From: Hemicordylus capensis
Lineage: Eukaryota > Chordata > Lepidosauria > Squamata > Cordylidae
Reading direction: 5' to 3'
Length of the DNA stretch: 64,000 nt
Assembly (NCBI RefSeq): GCF_027244095.1
Contig: NC_069659.1
Location: 26,134,501 to 26,198,500 of the forward strand
In this document: positions 23,757 through 53,699 of the stretch, piece after piece
How the letters are laid out: the number at the start of each line of letters is the position of its first letter
How positions within the stretch are numbered: the stretch's first letter is position 1
The notes under the pieces: model-generated
Database searches by the model: none
What the model saw: the letters and a program-made list of their open reading frames with translations, nothing else
Told to the model about the DNA's origin: nothing
Made by a program: the position numbers and the translations under genes

Positions 23757-23990
23757 AGAAGCACCTTTCAAATGTAAGATTCTCTTACGTTTCACAGCAG
23801 GAGAGCAAATGGTCCTATTCAACCCCAGCACAGCAACTCTCCAGCAGCTGTTTCTGGTGTCTGCTTTGTGGTTCGTTTTAGATTGGGAGCCCTTACTGGG
23901 GACAGGGTGTCATCTTCTTCTAATTCTTCTTTTTCTGTGTAGACCACTTTGAGAACTTCTCATTGAAAAGTGGTATATAAATAATATTAG
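23757..23990 (+). repeat. Short L2-tailed SINE
   Basis: AAGCACCTTTCAAATGTAAG through GACCACTTTGAGAACTTCTC and an AGTAAGTA end; same family as 20095-20370. Confidence 0.7.
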
Positions 23991-23999
23991 TAAGTAAGT

Positions 24000-25330
24000 A
24001 GTAAGTATCCTGTCTCTTTGGGATTATGGCCTAACCACTGAGGCTCAGTCTATACATACAGAAAAATGAGGCAAGAGATAGAATGGGCCTGTAGGTAATG
24101 GATTATATCTTTCAATGCTCCCTGTGTTTAAAAAAAAATGCCCTGAAAGTACACAACGATCACAACAGAGAACAGGTTGGACTCGGATCTTCTCTAAAGT
24201 GTTGAAGGTTTGTTTCCTTGCATGGAGGGTTGCGTCTTCCAACATGGCAAAGCATTCAAAAATGGTGTCCGCCTACCTGAAGCTTAAAGTGGTACAGGGT
24301 ATGCTACTACCTCAACATTTCACCACACCCTCTTAGGGCGACCTTAACCCCCACCGCAGCTCTTTACTTGTAAAGGGGAATCCTTGCCATATTGCCCTTT
24401 ATGAGTATAGCTGTCGAGCCCCTTGAGCTGGCTCAGTAGCAGAACTGGAACGGGCTGGACTTGATCAAGCCTGAGCCTGAGCTGCCCATGGCAGCTCAAA
24501 TCTGGTCTGGATTCAAGCTGGACCAGGCAATCTGGTCACATGCACATCGCTACATCCTCTGTCTTGAGCCCTCTTCAAGGCATTTTAAAAACAACAGCAC
24601 TGCACAGGGTTACGCTGTTGAAAGCAGGTCTAGAAATCCTGCCTGGTGCATTAATCACCCCCTCATCCCTACCACTCATAGTTACAGCAAATACCGTAAC
24701 TGTGATGATGGGCACTGCTGCCATAGGCAGTCTGGATTGCTCCAGGCTGCCAATCACAAAAGCACCTGCCATAATAGTTATGGGAATGAGTGATGCTGTG
24801 GGTGGGACTTATGGACCCACTCTCAATACTGTAACCATGTACAGGTGTTTAAAAAAAAACATCTGAAGAGAGCTTTTCTGTATGGGCACAGCAGGCCTAA
24901 TGTAGTGCACCCAAGGGGGTTGGGGGCAGTGGTTATGTGTCCCGCAAACAGTCGCTTCCCATGCCACATGAGGCACTTTTAAAAACGGAGGGATGGTTCT
25001 AGCACAGTTTTTGGGACGACATGGGTTCTATTGCAATAGGTCAGAAAATGCGCTGGATGTACATAAACCTCAGGAGTGCCTCAGGTAGCTCTTTGAATTT
25101 GGTCTATGAAAACTGTGTCATTTTAAGGGGATGAAAGAGACAATTCATAAAAAACTGAAAAATCTCAGATAGTGGGTAGGCGCACAAAGAGAGAGGATAC
25201 ATAGGGAACTCTGAGAGAGACCCACAACTCGGGGAAATTTTACCTGCCCAGAAATCTCCTACTGGTGATTTCTTTAAGACAAAACAAGTATAGTAGCTTC
25301 CCACTTCCCATTTAACCCTCATCCGGATTT
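24000..25330. other. Mostly unassigned; foldback fragment
   Basis: 24420-24545 ends like the TGCACATC hAT family. 24655-24805 is a small foldback (CATAGTTACAGC..GTAACTGTGATG). No exon recognised. Confidence 0.4.
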
Positions 25331-25336
25331 GGGGGT

Positions 25337-25654
25337 AGAGGAGAGCTGGTCTTGTGGTAGCAAGCATGACTTCTCCCCTTAGCTAAGCAGGGCCCACCCT
25401 GGTTGCATATGAATGGGAGACTAGAAATGTGAATACTGCAAGATATTCCCCATAGGGGATGTAGCAGAAGGTTTTTGCTGCATCTTTCTGGGAAGAACAG
25501 AAGGTTCCAAGTTCCCTCCCTGGCAGCATCTCCAAGATAGGGCTGAGAGAGATTCTTGCCTGCAACCTTGGATCAGCCGCTGCCAGTCTGTGAAGACAAT
25601 ACTGAGCTAGATAGACCAATGGTCTGACTGTGGGGGCTTCCTAGGTTCCTATGT
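25337..25654 (+). repeat. 5S-derived SINE with CR1-like tail, full length
   Basis: GAGCTGGTCTTGTGGTAGC, 5S-like TTAGCTAAGCAGGGCCCACC and GAATGGGAGACTAGAAATG, body, and tail AATACTGAGCTAGATAGACC. Confidence 0.82.
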
Positions 25655-25979
25655 TAGGGGTAGATTTCCACCCCCACCTGCGTAATGGTGCATATTTAAA
25701 CAAGCAAACCACTGCACTCCCAGCTATGTTCTTTTTGTCAAACTCATACCTGGACTCTGGTGCATGATATAACCACAAGTATGACCCCTCACCATTTATG
25801 AAACCACTTAGACTGGTGGTTTATTTAACAAATATGCCAAATAAATAAATAAATAATGTCTTTGTCATTTATAAAAATAATAAAATAATAACCGAGTCAG
25901 ATGGTTTGATGTGACAACATCACAAGTGATTTATAAGGTTTGATGACAAAGCCACACGGCAGAAGAGTACGCCTTGTCC

Positions 25980-26690
25980 ACATCCTTGGGGATCAAAAAT
26001 CGAAACTTCTCCAGCAAAACTAGACCAGGTATTACTCTGGACACCTCTTCCAATGACCCCACATCAGCCGTAGAGTCCAACTCATGGTGAATGTGAGTGA
26101 CTTTACCCTCAAAGTGCTGTGCAAATGCGCCACAGCTTGCTACTGAGGGTTCTAATACTTCAAAAGGCCCTGCACCACCCGGAAAAGCCAGTCCTCCTGT
26201 CCAGTTGAAGAAACCAGATCCAGATTATGTCCCAATTCATGTGTTGGACCAACAGCATGTTGGGACAGCCCCATGGTTGTCATGGTGGCCATGAAGTCCT
26301 GAGCCTCTCCAGACAAGGTAGCCTCAGCATGGGTGTTGAAATTACCCAGAACAATCATTCAGGGAGTCCTTGACATCAGATCTGAGACGACTTCTGTGAG
26401 CTCAGGCAGGGAGACAGCTGGGTAGTGGGGTGGCTGGTACACCCAACAGAATCCCCATTCTGTCCAAAGAGCCCAACACCAGTACAAACATGAACACTCT
26501 GAACTGGCACAACTTGGACAGGGGGCCTAGAGAGGAACATGGAGCTTTTGTAAATTACATCAACCCCTCCTCACCACCGGTCCTCCAGCCTATGCTGATG
26601 CTGCACTAAATACCCAGGTGGACACACAGCTGGGACTAATATCTCCCAGCAACCCCGCCCCAGGCCTCTGTAATGCAAACCAGGTCCTTA
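25980..26690 (-). mobile_element. L2 LINE endonuclease fragment
   Basis: The minus strand translates to MIVLGNFNTHAEATLSGEAQ, then MGLSQHAVGPTHELGHNLDL, the GDFN and H-rich motifs of the apurinic-type endonuclease of L2 LINEs. Gly-Asp-Phe-Asn has become Gly-Asn-Phe-Asn, so the copy is dead. Confidence 0.75.
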
Positions 26691-26699
26691 TATGGATTC

Positions 26700-27265
26700 T
26701 TATTAGTGTGGGGTTTGAAGTATTCATTTTAATTCAGTGAACCCATGGTGCTGCCCAACTCCGCAGAAACTGTGCTTGTGCGATACTGTTTAGGTGCGGG
26801 GCCCACGAGGGCAGCTGTGCAACTGCTGTCAGAAGAACGGCTTGCATGCCATTTAAATGGGTTTAAATGCCCTAATAGTGCAGCGGGGAAATGCTTGACT
26901 AGCAAGCAGAAGGTTGCCAGTTCAAATCCCTGCTGCTACTCTATTGGGTAGCAGCGATGTAGGAAGATGCTGAAAGGCATCATCTCATACTGCATGGGAG
27001 GAGGCAATGGTAAACCCCTCCTGTATTCTACCAAAAGAAAAACACAGGGCTCTGTGGGCGCCAGGCGTCGAAATAGACTTGACGACACACTTTACATTTA
27101 CCTTTAAATGCCCGTTTGGTGCCAAGGGTGGGCGGTGCATTCCAAAAGGCACAGATCCCTTCAACAAACCCCCTTGAGGGTTGTGGCCAACGGCTGCAAC
27201 CCTTCAGAAGTTCTGATGCCTTCCCCACAGTCTGGTGATGCCAGCGCTATGTAGCTTGCTGGAAT
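26700..27265 (+). repeat. Old dispersed repeat split by a Sauria SINE
   Basis: Matches 10690-10960 in reverse. The SINE insertion duplicated TTTAAATGCCC, present on both sides. Confidence 0.5.
26874..27106 (+). repeat. Sauria SINE, full length
   Basis: tRNA-like head GCAGCGGGGAAATGCTTGAC with B box GGTTGCCAGTTCAAATCC, body GATGCTGAAAGGCATCATCT, and Bov-B-like tail GGCGTCGAAATAGACTTGAC. Flanked by the 11-bp duplication TTTAAATGCCC. Sauria SINEs are diagnostic for squamates. Confidence 0.9.
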
Positions 27266-27299
27266 GCAGCCTCAGTGGATCAGGAATGGGAAACATACG

Positions 27300-27400
27300 T
27301 CACTATTGTGCTCAAAAATTATTTTAAAACTAATCTACATAATATGCAAATTAGGCACCCAGATTTAGAAAGCCATAATACACAACCCTATGTGGCCTGA
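27300..27400. repeat. MITE fragment (CACAACCCTA end)
   Basis: AATATGCAAATTAGGCACCC and ACACAACCCTA also occur at 105-150 and, inverted, at 41290-41390. Confidence 0.4.
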
Positions 27401-27612
27401 AAATATTGGAGGGGGGGAATCAATGGGATTACTTGGAAGTAGGAGGTCCTACTCATCTTCAAAAAAAACCCTCATGACTTCAGATGTGGGTTAAAAATCT
27501 AATTTATTAAAAAAAAACCAACTCCACAACTTGTCATTTTAAATTCCATGCTGTTTTCCTTTATTTAAAAGACACATCTTTTGAAATGAATGTGAGTACA
27601 AAATATGAATAT

Positions 27613-27618
27613 TTTATT
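27613..27618 (-). terminator. Candidate polyadenylation signal of gene A
   Basis: AATAAA on the minus strand, 27 nt after the stop codon. A second AATAAA lies at 27560-27565. The first would give a very short 3' untranslated region; which one is used cannot be told from sequence. Confidence 0.4.
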
Positions 27619-27644
27619 TCTTCTTAAATACTTGGTGAGGTGAT

Positions 27645-39742
<12,098 letters not shown>

Positions 39743-39820
39743 TGTGGAGGTCGTCAAGCAGCCTTCACTAAAAGTAGAAAGTCTTTGGTCTCCGATATCC
39801 TGCAGCCCAGGAGGGCAACC

Positions 39821-39868
39821 TTATATATGCCTGACCAGTGAACATGTTGCAAAGATCCAGGTGACTCA
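39821..39868 (-). promoter_or_regulatory. Gene A promoter: TATA box and AP-1 site
   Basis: TATATAA lies at 39821-39827 (minus strand), about 80 nt upstream of the ATG, and a consensus AP-1 site TGAGTCA at 39862-39868, about 35 bp further upstream. Inducible MMP promoters typically have a TATA box near -30 and AP-1 near -70, so AP-1 (Fos/Jun) control is expected. Confidence 0.75.
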
Positions 39869-40553
39869 CTTTCTAGTGTTGGCATGTGCTTATGTGCATA
39901 TTACAGATTTTTTTCAAGTGTCACCATTCCAAAATGATTATGAGGAAGCATTAAATGATGCCCTTTTTTGTTGTTGACATTTCCACTGATGTCACACCAG
40001 AGCAAAAGGTTCTGTTTTCCTCCCCCATTCCATCCCTTCTTTCTTCTGCTGAAACCAAAGGATATAGGGAAGTTGGCTTCTTGAAATTCAGCTTATACAT
40101 CTACCGCACAACTCCACCTTCTTTCCCTTGGGCAATTTTCTTTGTTTGCCACTGAGACTCATTGCAACATTCTGGTCTGTGTAGACAGCTAGTTAGGCAG
40201 AGCAGATGACTTGTTAATCATTTAGGCTTTGTGTGGGTAAAAAAGTGAAAAGTAGCACATAGATAACATGTACAAAAGGTTTCTGTCAGAAGGTTTCTGT
40301 CAGGAGATCCACAATTTGTCAAGCTGTTACTAATCCAGAAGGGGCTGGCTGAGATTAGTAATATGCTTCCTCTCAAAGGAAACTTCACACATTACCAAGG
40401 GCACCATTAGGGGGTGAACCATGGGGCACAGCCCCCCCCCCGCCCCGTGAATTGCTGAGAGACCTGAATCTCATCAGCCACCTCCTTCCTGCATGAGTTC
40501 TTCTAGAAAGGAAGTGCAGCCCTGGGAGGCACTTGCAGGGAACATGGGAGAGA

Positions 40554-40950
40554 CAGGGGCGGAGCCACCATTGCGCAGGGGTGTTCAAAGAACTTGGGCC
40601 GCCGTGCTTAGGGGCCGCGCCTGGTGCCCCAGCCACACCCCCCGCGTCAGACACAGGGTGTGTGGCCATGATAGCAAACAGGGCCACGTGCTCCGTTTGC
40701 AAGAATATTTCAGCCGGGATCACCTCTCCCTGCTTGCAAAAGCAGGGAGACATGTTCCCGGCCAGGCTGGGAAGGAACCCAGTGCGGGGTGAAGCCTTCC
40801 AAAAACTGAGCCGCATGGTGCTCCTGGCTGAAAGTTACTTGCAAACGGGGCATCCCCCCCTTTGCTAACATGGCCATGCCCTCTGCCTTTGATGTCAGAT
40901 GCAGGGGGTGTGGCTGGACAGGGGCCATTGGCATCCTTGCTCTACCAGTG
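40554..40950. mobile_element. Non-autonomous hAT element
   Basis: Begins CAGGGGCGGAGCCACC, ends GCTCTACCAGTG, with a perfect 8-bp duplication GGGAGAGA at 40546-40553 and 40951-40958. Same family as 35305-35844. Confidence 0.8.
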
Positions 40951-41289
40951 GGGAGAGAGCTTCTAGTTTCACCTGGCTCTCCGCTGCTTCCACTTTCATA
41001 GGTGCTGTATTAAAAGAAACCTTTAAAAAGTAATTATTCTTGGTGGTTATGATTGAGTTTACTTGTCAAAGTGGGGGCTGTGGTCCTGGGGCCACAATCT
41101 TTTAATCTATTATATTAATTCTCCTGGGTGTGCCTTGGAATGTGCGTCCCAGAGCCCAGCTGATTGGCTGGGTAGTGGACGGGCCTGATTGGCTGTGGCG
41201 CACCTAGGAGGATTGGTCACCATGGCAGCAGCAGGCCTGGTCGCGGAGGCCAGAGGCAGTGGCGGGCCCAGTTGGCAATGAGGGTTTAC

Positions 41290-41992
41290 TGTCGAGTTGC
41301 CATATTCTGGCTTTCCAAAGCCGGGTGCCTGATTTGCATATTATGTAAATTGGCTTGAAAATAATTTTGCGTATGCAAATTAGCAGCTGCATTTTCCAGT
41401 AGACTTGTATTTGCTCTGGTTATATCTATCAACAATAGTTGGGGGAGATATCTTTGCCTGACCATTTTCCTTGCCATAGTAACAGCAGCAATAGAACAAC
41501 AACAAAAAGCACAGCTTTTTAATTAAGGCTGCAATTCTGTTCACTAATATTTGAGAGAAGATCTGATTGAAACCAATGGTCCTTCTAATTAGGCATGCAT
41601 TGAACGTAAAGTCAAGCAAGTCTTTAAACATTATAATACACAGCCTGGTAGGCAGGCAGTGATTTACATCAAAAGCAAACTATCAACTGCCCAATAGATA
41701 TCCCATGCTGAAAAAAACAAAGGCAACATTCCTCAGTGGATTACTGTACTTGTGAACCCCTCCCAGCTAGCCTCCTGTGCTACCTCTCTTAATCCAAGTC
41801 CAGTGGTTGAGCGGAATAGTGACTACACACTTTGCTCCATAACTCCACTTCTACAAGGACTAGAGCTTAACTTTTTTTTTATTTTTTATTTTAAAGAAAG
41901 CTGAAATCCAGGTGAAACTGGGTGGGCAATCTGGGTGAGATGCTCAAAATCTGGGTGAAACCTGAAATTCCAGGGGGGCATGGCAACTCTAG
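41290..41992. repeat. MITE-like element with GAGTTGCCAT ends
   Basis: The left end CGAGTTGCCATATTCTGG is inverted relative to the right end GGCATGGCAACTCTAGG. Internal parts recur at 6100-6190 and 105-150. Confidence 0.45.
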
Positions 41993-42481
41993 GTTAAGGT
42001 TAATGGCTCTGACCCTAGTCAAGATGGAGGAGGTCATGCAAGGTCTTGTAAGTAGATTTGATCTGATCGGAAGGACTGATGAGCTACAAGATAGCTTAAG
42101 ATAATTTATTTTTTATTTTCCTTTGTAAACTGCTTTGTGAACTTTGATTGAAAAATGGTTTATAAATACTTGTAGTGATTAAAAAACAACAACAACTCCT
42201 TGTTCCCCCTCCCATCCAATGAGGGATTTGTGTTTGGTCAGTAAAAGAGATAACTGGGTATTTTTCACACATGGCTTCATGCCCTGGGGTATCTGAAGAG
42301 TGAATCTGCTTCGTAGCAGATTCACAGATGTTTAATTCGGGGGATTAAATGGACAGTTTACATAGGGCCGGCTCCTCTTCGCAATCCCTGCAGATCTTTA
42401 TCCTGTGCGCGTTCCTACAGCTTGCTCTGGGTTTTTTTCTCCAACCAATCCCATCTCAGAGGAGGAGGCGAGAGAGCTATT

Positions 42482-43190
42482 TTGTTGTTAGTTTGACAGC
42501 TGGTTATGGAAAACTGGCATGACAAGCAGACGGATCAAACAACAGAATGCTTAACCTTAACCCTGACCCTGCCTTTGTGAGTAACTGCCTTCATCACCTC
42601 ATGTCCCCCCCACCATCCCAGACAATAAGAACATAAGAACACAGCCCTGCTGGATCAGGCCCAAGGCCCATCTAGTCCAGCATCCTGTTTGAGGGCATGT
42701 CCTCTCTCCTGCTGTTACTCCCCTGCAACTGGCACTCAGAGGCATCCTGCCTTTGAGGTTGGAGGTGGCCTATAGCTCTCTGACTAGTAGCCGATGATAG
42801 ACCTCTCCTCCATGAAGTTATCCAAACCCCTTTTAAAGCCATCCAGGTTGTTGACTGTCACCACATCTCGTGGCAGAGAATTCCACAAGCGGATTATGCA
42901 TTGTGTGAAAAAGTACTTCCGTTTGCTGGTCCTAAATTTCCTGGCAATCAATTTCATGGGATGACCCCTGGTTCTAGTGTTATGTGAGAGGGAGAAAAAT
43001 TTCTCTCTATCCACCTGCTCCACACCATGCATGATTTTATAGACCTCTATCATGTCATGTCTATAGATCTGTATCACGTCATGATAACCCATGGCAGGGT
43101 TAGGGTTAGGGTTAGGCGTTCTGTTGTTTGATCCATCTGCTTGGCAACTTGTCATGCTGGTTTTCTGTAACCAGCTGTCGACTAACAACA
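42482..43190. repeat. Inverted-repeat element with telomere-like arms, split by CR1
   Basis: The arm at 42482-42575 (TTTTGTTGTTAGTTTGACAG ... CCTTAACCCTGACCCTGCC) is the inverse of 43093-43190 (GGGTTAGGGTTAGGGTTAGG ... TCGACTAACAACA). A CR1 3' end lies between. Confidence 0.7.
42625..43092 (-). repeat. CR1 LINE 3' end
   Basis: The minus strand encodes REKFFSLSHNTRTRGHPMKL and FRTSKRKYFFTQCIIRLWNS, the CR1 ORF2 C-terminus, then the 3' untranslated region ending in ATGTTCTTATTG. Confidence 0.85.
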
Positions 43191-43915
43191 TATCATTTAA
43201 AAGCTCTTTGTCAGGAAGAAAAATGCAGCTTTAATCAGCTCAGACACAAAGGGCTCTGGTTACATCGGAACCTGTAGTTGCCATTTTGCATATGTAAAGC
43301 CTATGTTAAGACCCACATTTTGCAGTTTGTGCTTGTGTTTAGCCCAGGGATTTCTCCCTTCCCCTCCCCTTCTGGACTCCCTCCACAGAATTCCACCAAT
43401 CTGTCACAACCTCTCCCTCGCCCAGTGCTTGCAATTGCAAATTACTTAGAGCAGACCACACCAAACACAGCTGTCAAACTCCCCTTAATTGAGTTTTGAA
43501 TAATGCTGCATTTCTGGCAATGGCCACTCCACACATCTCGGGAAATGCCCCATGGCATACTAGAAGGCTCATTTTTTCAAAACAAGACAAAACAACCCTG
43601 CTGCACATAGGATTCGTTTTTACCCCCGACATAATTTGGGCCAAGCTAGAATGCGCAGCAGTAATTTGGGGAAAAGCAGAATCCTGTCTGTAATGGTCCC
43701 TGATAGCCTGCAGTGACTTCGGGGTAAAATATGTGGACTGGCACACTCCATTCTAGAGGAGATTTGAATTAAAAGCCATGTGTGCAAAAGCCTCCAGGCA
43801 AGCAAGGTCAATATACAGAGAGCCAGATTGATTCTCTTACTGAAGGCTGGAATGAATACTCTAAAAGGAAAGCTGGAGCACCTTATGATGCGTGGTTCTG
43901 CTCTCTGGGAACTCA

Positions 43916-44443
43916 AAGGGATGTGCACGGAACCGGCAGGGGCCGGTTCGATGGCAGGAGGGTGGTGGCTTTAAGGGCGGGGGAGGATGCACTTACCCCT
44001 CCTGCCGCGTTCCCCCCGCTGGTGCATTTCTCGCTAGAAGCCCATCGGGGCAGCAGTGTACCTCCCTGCCACCCCGCTCCGATGTTATCCGGAAGTACCT
44101 GGAAGTAGCAGATGTGACTGCATGTGTTGCTCACACATGTGTGCATGTCATGTATTTCATGCGCATGCACCCGACATGCGTGTGTGATGTGCGCACGTGC
44201 GAGAGTAATGCGCACAGTTGCAGCTGATATTTCTGGGTACTTCCGGAGTGGCAGGGAGGTACACTGCCACCCCAATGGGCTTCTAGCGAGACATGCGCCA
44301 GTGAGGGAAGCGGTGTGTGTGTGTAAATGCATCCTCCCCCACCTTAAAACCACCCCCCATTATCAAACCCTCAAGCCGGGCAACACTTGAACTGGTTCGG
44401 AGGCCTGTAAAAGGGCCTCCGAACCTATTCATGCACATCCCTA
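43916..44443. mobile_element. Foldback hAT element (AGGGATGTGC family)
   Basis: AGGGATGTGCACGG and GCACATCCCTA ends; the two halves form one long imperfect palindrome (GCAGGGAGGTACACTGCCAC pairs with 44048-44075). The flanks GGAACTCA and GGAACAAA are a degraded 8-bp duplication. Confidence 0.75.
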
Positions 44444-44876
44444 GGAACAAACGTAGCCAGTTGCTGTGCTTGAAGGAGTGCTCTGCTATTTTATACTGCA
44501 TTTTTCAACCTGTATTTTTGCAAATAACACAAATGTTACAAAGATGCCTGTAGTGTTAGTCAGGCTTGAGGGAGGACTAGGCCTCAGTTAGATTAACTGC
44601 TTGGAAGGCGGGCTTCTCAAAATAAAGAAGAAAGCCCGGGAGAATCAAATCCCTGTGGCCCAATCCAGAGTGAAAGGGAGGGTTTACTGGACAACAGCAG
44701 GGGAGGTGTGTGTTAGAGTTCAATTCCTTGGAGGCCTCTGAGTGAGGTCTGCTCAGCAACTACTGTAGGAAAAGGGGAAACTAACACCTTTGGGCTGGTA
44801 ATCAACTGGAAATTCCTTACCTTGAAGTAAGTAGGAAGGATAAGAACCAGTTTAGCTAGATGCATCAGGGAATTTA

Positions 44877-45274
44877 CAGTGGTCCCTCTACTTACGAAAT
44901 TAATCCGTTCCGAATGCACATTTGTAAGTCGAAAAATTCGTAAGTCGAAAAGCGGTTTCCCATAGGAATGCATTGGGAACGGATTAATGCGTTCCGGAGC
45001 CTAGAAAAAAGACCCAGACCCTCAGTAAGGCTTGCAAACTGCACAGGAACATTTCTTTTCAAGAATAAACAGGCAGTAAACAGGCAGGCAAGTCAAGGAA
45101 ACCGCATGTAAAATTCGTAAGTCTAGGAAACTCCATCTAAAAATTTGTAAGTCGAGGAAACCCCATCTAAAAATTTGTAAGTCGAAAAAACCGCATCTAA
45201 AACCGGATCTAAAACTGCCGTTTGTAACTCGAAAAATACTTATGTCGAGTAGTTTGTAAGTCGAGGGACCACTG
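44877..45274. mobile_element. Tc1/mariner-type MITE
   Basis: Ends CAGTGGTCCCTCTACTTACG and AAGTCGAGGGACCACTG, TA duplications at both ends, and repeated internal TTGTAAGTCGA motifs. 398 bp. Confidence 0.85.
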
Positions 45275-45470
45275 TATTTTTGTTTAAGTGCTTGGATCTG
45301 ACTGCATGGTTCTTGTAGTTCCTGGGGAAGGGGTGTATTTGAATGGAAGCAGAGATTGTTGATGTCACTATAGCTTTCCGGATCATCCAACTATTAATAA
45401 ATCCTTGTTGTTAGATAGTGTCACTCCTTATTGGGTCTCACCCTAGTCACATGCCTAAGGCCTACGGCTG

Positions 45471-45990
45471 CTCAAGCCTTTCTTGTAGGGAGAAAGGCTT
45501 GAGCAGTAATTAATTAATTACTGCTTGAGCAGTAATTAATTAAATTACGAGGCTATTCTCATGCGCACGCAACACAGGCTAGGGAAGCTCAGCCTGGGTT
45601 AGGCTGTGTGTGACAACTGCTGGGAATGGGCCTGACCCTGGCGGGGCAGTGCTGCCTAGCCCTGCTTTGAAACCTGGCTCTTATCCAGGCTCGAGGGAGC
45701 CCTTAACCTGGCCTCTGGGACTATGTGTTTGCTGGGGCTAAGTTCAGCCCCTGTAGACACAGAGTCAGGCACCTGGAGTGCCCATCTCCTGGGGGAATCT
45801 GCCAATGCATCCTGCACATTGCACAGTGCATTGTGGGATATCTGGAGGCTGGGATGCAAGGCAGAGCATCTGGGAGTGCGGTCCATGCTCCCAGCAAGAG
45901 TACAGCATTTGTCTGGGGGGAAGGTGAGTACAACCCACCCGCCGCCCTGTGCGCCTGCTGCCCCATCCACCCGGTCATGTGAACTACATC
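45471..45990. repeat. Palindrome cluster and repeat shared with 5.6 kb
   Basis: 45471-45546 holds a hairpin (GCTCAAGCCTTTC with GAAAGGCTTGAGC) and the palindrome AGCAGTAATTAATTAATTAC. 45600-45990 is the inverse of 5560-5960. Confidence 0.55.
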
Positions 45991-45999
45991 TATATGTGC

Positions 46000-47350
46000 C
46001 AAAGTCCCATCTAGATCAGTGAGGCTTATATTTGGAACCTGAACAAGTCTAAGTTTAGTTGGATTGGTTCCATGCAGAGATACTCTTACCCCTGGACTTC
46101 GGGGCCAAAATCCAGGGCCTCCACACACCCTGGGGGCCCCAAATCCTCTTTAGTTTGCTGCAGGTGCTGTGGTCACCCAGCTGAGCATGATGATGCTTAA
46201 TTTGCAGGGGCGGTGGCCCTCCAAAGGTCTTTAGGTTCAGTCTCCAAAATTACCTAGGTGCACCTCTGGGTCCATAGAGTAAAAAAACTAAATGATGGTC
46301 CAGTGTTGTAGATTCTGTGGTCTTCAAGATGAGTCTCAAACCTAAATGGTTGAATTCTAGTGGCAGGGACAATTCAGATCAGGTTCAGTCAACTTTAATT
46401 TCAGTCAACCTCAGTGCCGCCCTGAGCCAAGATAACCTCTTAATTTACATAAAGCTAAGCAGTGACTGCTTATGGTATATCAATAATCTTTGAATAATCT
46501 TGTGAGAACCAGACAGTTTTATCTTCCCACATCCTCTTAAAATCTGTGAGAGAACACAGAAAATCCTTCCTCATGAGGAAGTGCTGATGATTAAGTTACT
46601 TGAGAGAGAGAAAACACACAACAATGCTCCCATTCAGCTTGGTTTAATTTTAGAAAGTTTATTATTAATTATTAAACGGCACGTTATTAAGCAGTATATG
46701 ATTAACAGCTGCAGTGCTTTATCCATTTATTTGTATGATGCTAAACCTCTTTAATAGTGGATAGAGCCAGCTAATGAAATACCACAACAATTCATTATTA
46801 TCATTGGTATTTCATCATAAGAGAAGCATACTCCACTCTGATGACAAGTTTCCTTTGTGTAAAACACTTCAGTGTAGGAAGAAACTAGTGTGGGAAAGGA
46901 AGCCATGCCTAAGTTTTCATATACAGGGATAAATAGTGCTTTGGTTGAGGCATGCCTTTGGCACTCCTGCCCCCCATGATAATCAATGGAAGTTCATGTT
47001 TGTAGCTAGTATCCAGATAACCTGTGGAATTTTGAATAAAAGGTTAAAGACACTATCTCCCCCCCGCCCCGCTTGCTCACTGCAGGCAGTCCATCCCACC
47101 AACAGTGAGCCACCACTCCTAGCTTGGCACCCCATTCAGGTAGGTGCCCTGAATGACTGCCTAGATAGCCCACCCCTAAAGTTTGTATGGCCATGAGAGA
47201 ACAGCTTAACCTGAGTGCTGTGTTTTCACATCAAATTCTGAAGTTTCAAATTTCAGTTCGGTTTATGACACTTTATGAAAAGGAAATATGTGAGACAAGT
47301 ATGAGCAGCATAACATATACACATTTGCTGAGATTCATCCTGAGGTTCTT
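46000..47350. other. Downstream of gene B: unassigned
   Basis: Mostly unique sequence that must contain the gene B 3' untranslated region. Minus-strand AATAAA motifs occur near 46727 and 46658, both far from the stop. No hemopexin exon recognised. Confidence 0.45.
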
Positions 47351-47358
47351 CAAGGGCT

Positions 47359-53398
<6,040 letters not shown>

Positions 53399-53470
53399 TG
53401 TGCACCTGTTGAGAGGTCTACAGTAAAGAAGACGCCTTTGACTGTGATATCTATGAGCTAAAGAGGACAC

Positions 53471-53518
53471 ATTTATATAGAAGCGTCTAGCATGGAGTAC
53501 TAGCCCCCTCATGACTCA
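53471..53518 (-). promoter_or_regulatory. Gene B promoter: TATA box and AP-1 site
   Basis: TATATAAAT lies at 53471-53479 (minus strand) and the AP-1 consensus TGAGTCA at 53512-53518, about 33 bp upstream. The spacing is nearly the same as in gene A, so the duplication carried the promoter with it. Confidence 0.77.
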
Positions 53519-53699
53519 CTTTGTCACATTGTTTACAGTTTTGTGAGTCTGTGTAATCCCCCCACCCCCCGAAGTTCTAACTTCGCAATAGAGGAAGTCC
53601 TCAGGCATACGACACAATTTGTTCCTGAGAATTGTCTGAAGGAAAAATGTCTTAACTTGGAGCCGATGTTGTCATCTGACAAAAAATAGACCTTAGCTT

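Noticed and set aside
26874-27106. tRNA gene
   Set aside because: A and B boxes are present, but the sequence continues into a Sauria SINE body with a Bov-B-like tail and target duplications.
1-27600. Hemopexin exons of gene A
   Set aside because: Looked for FDAVT, FF(K)DRYFW-like and similar hemopexin motifs on the minus strand downstream of exon 6; none seen. Absence fits a matrilysin-type gene.
43096-43119. Interstitial telomere array
   Set aside because: Only three to four GGGTTA units and part of a mobile inverted repeat; not a telomere relic on this evidence.
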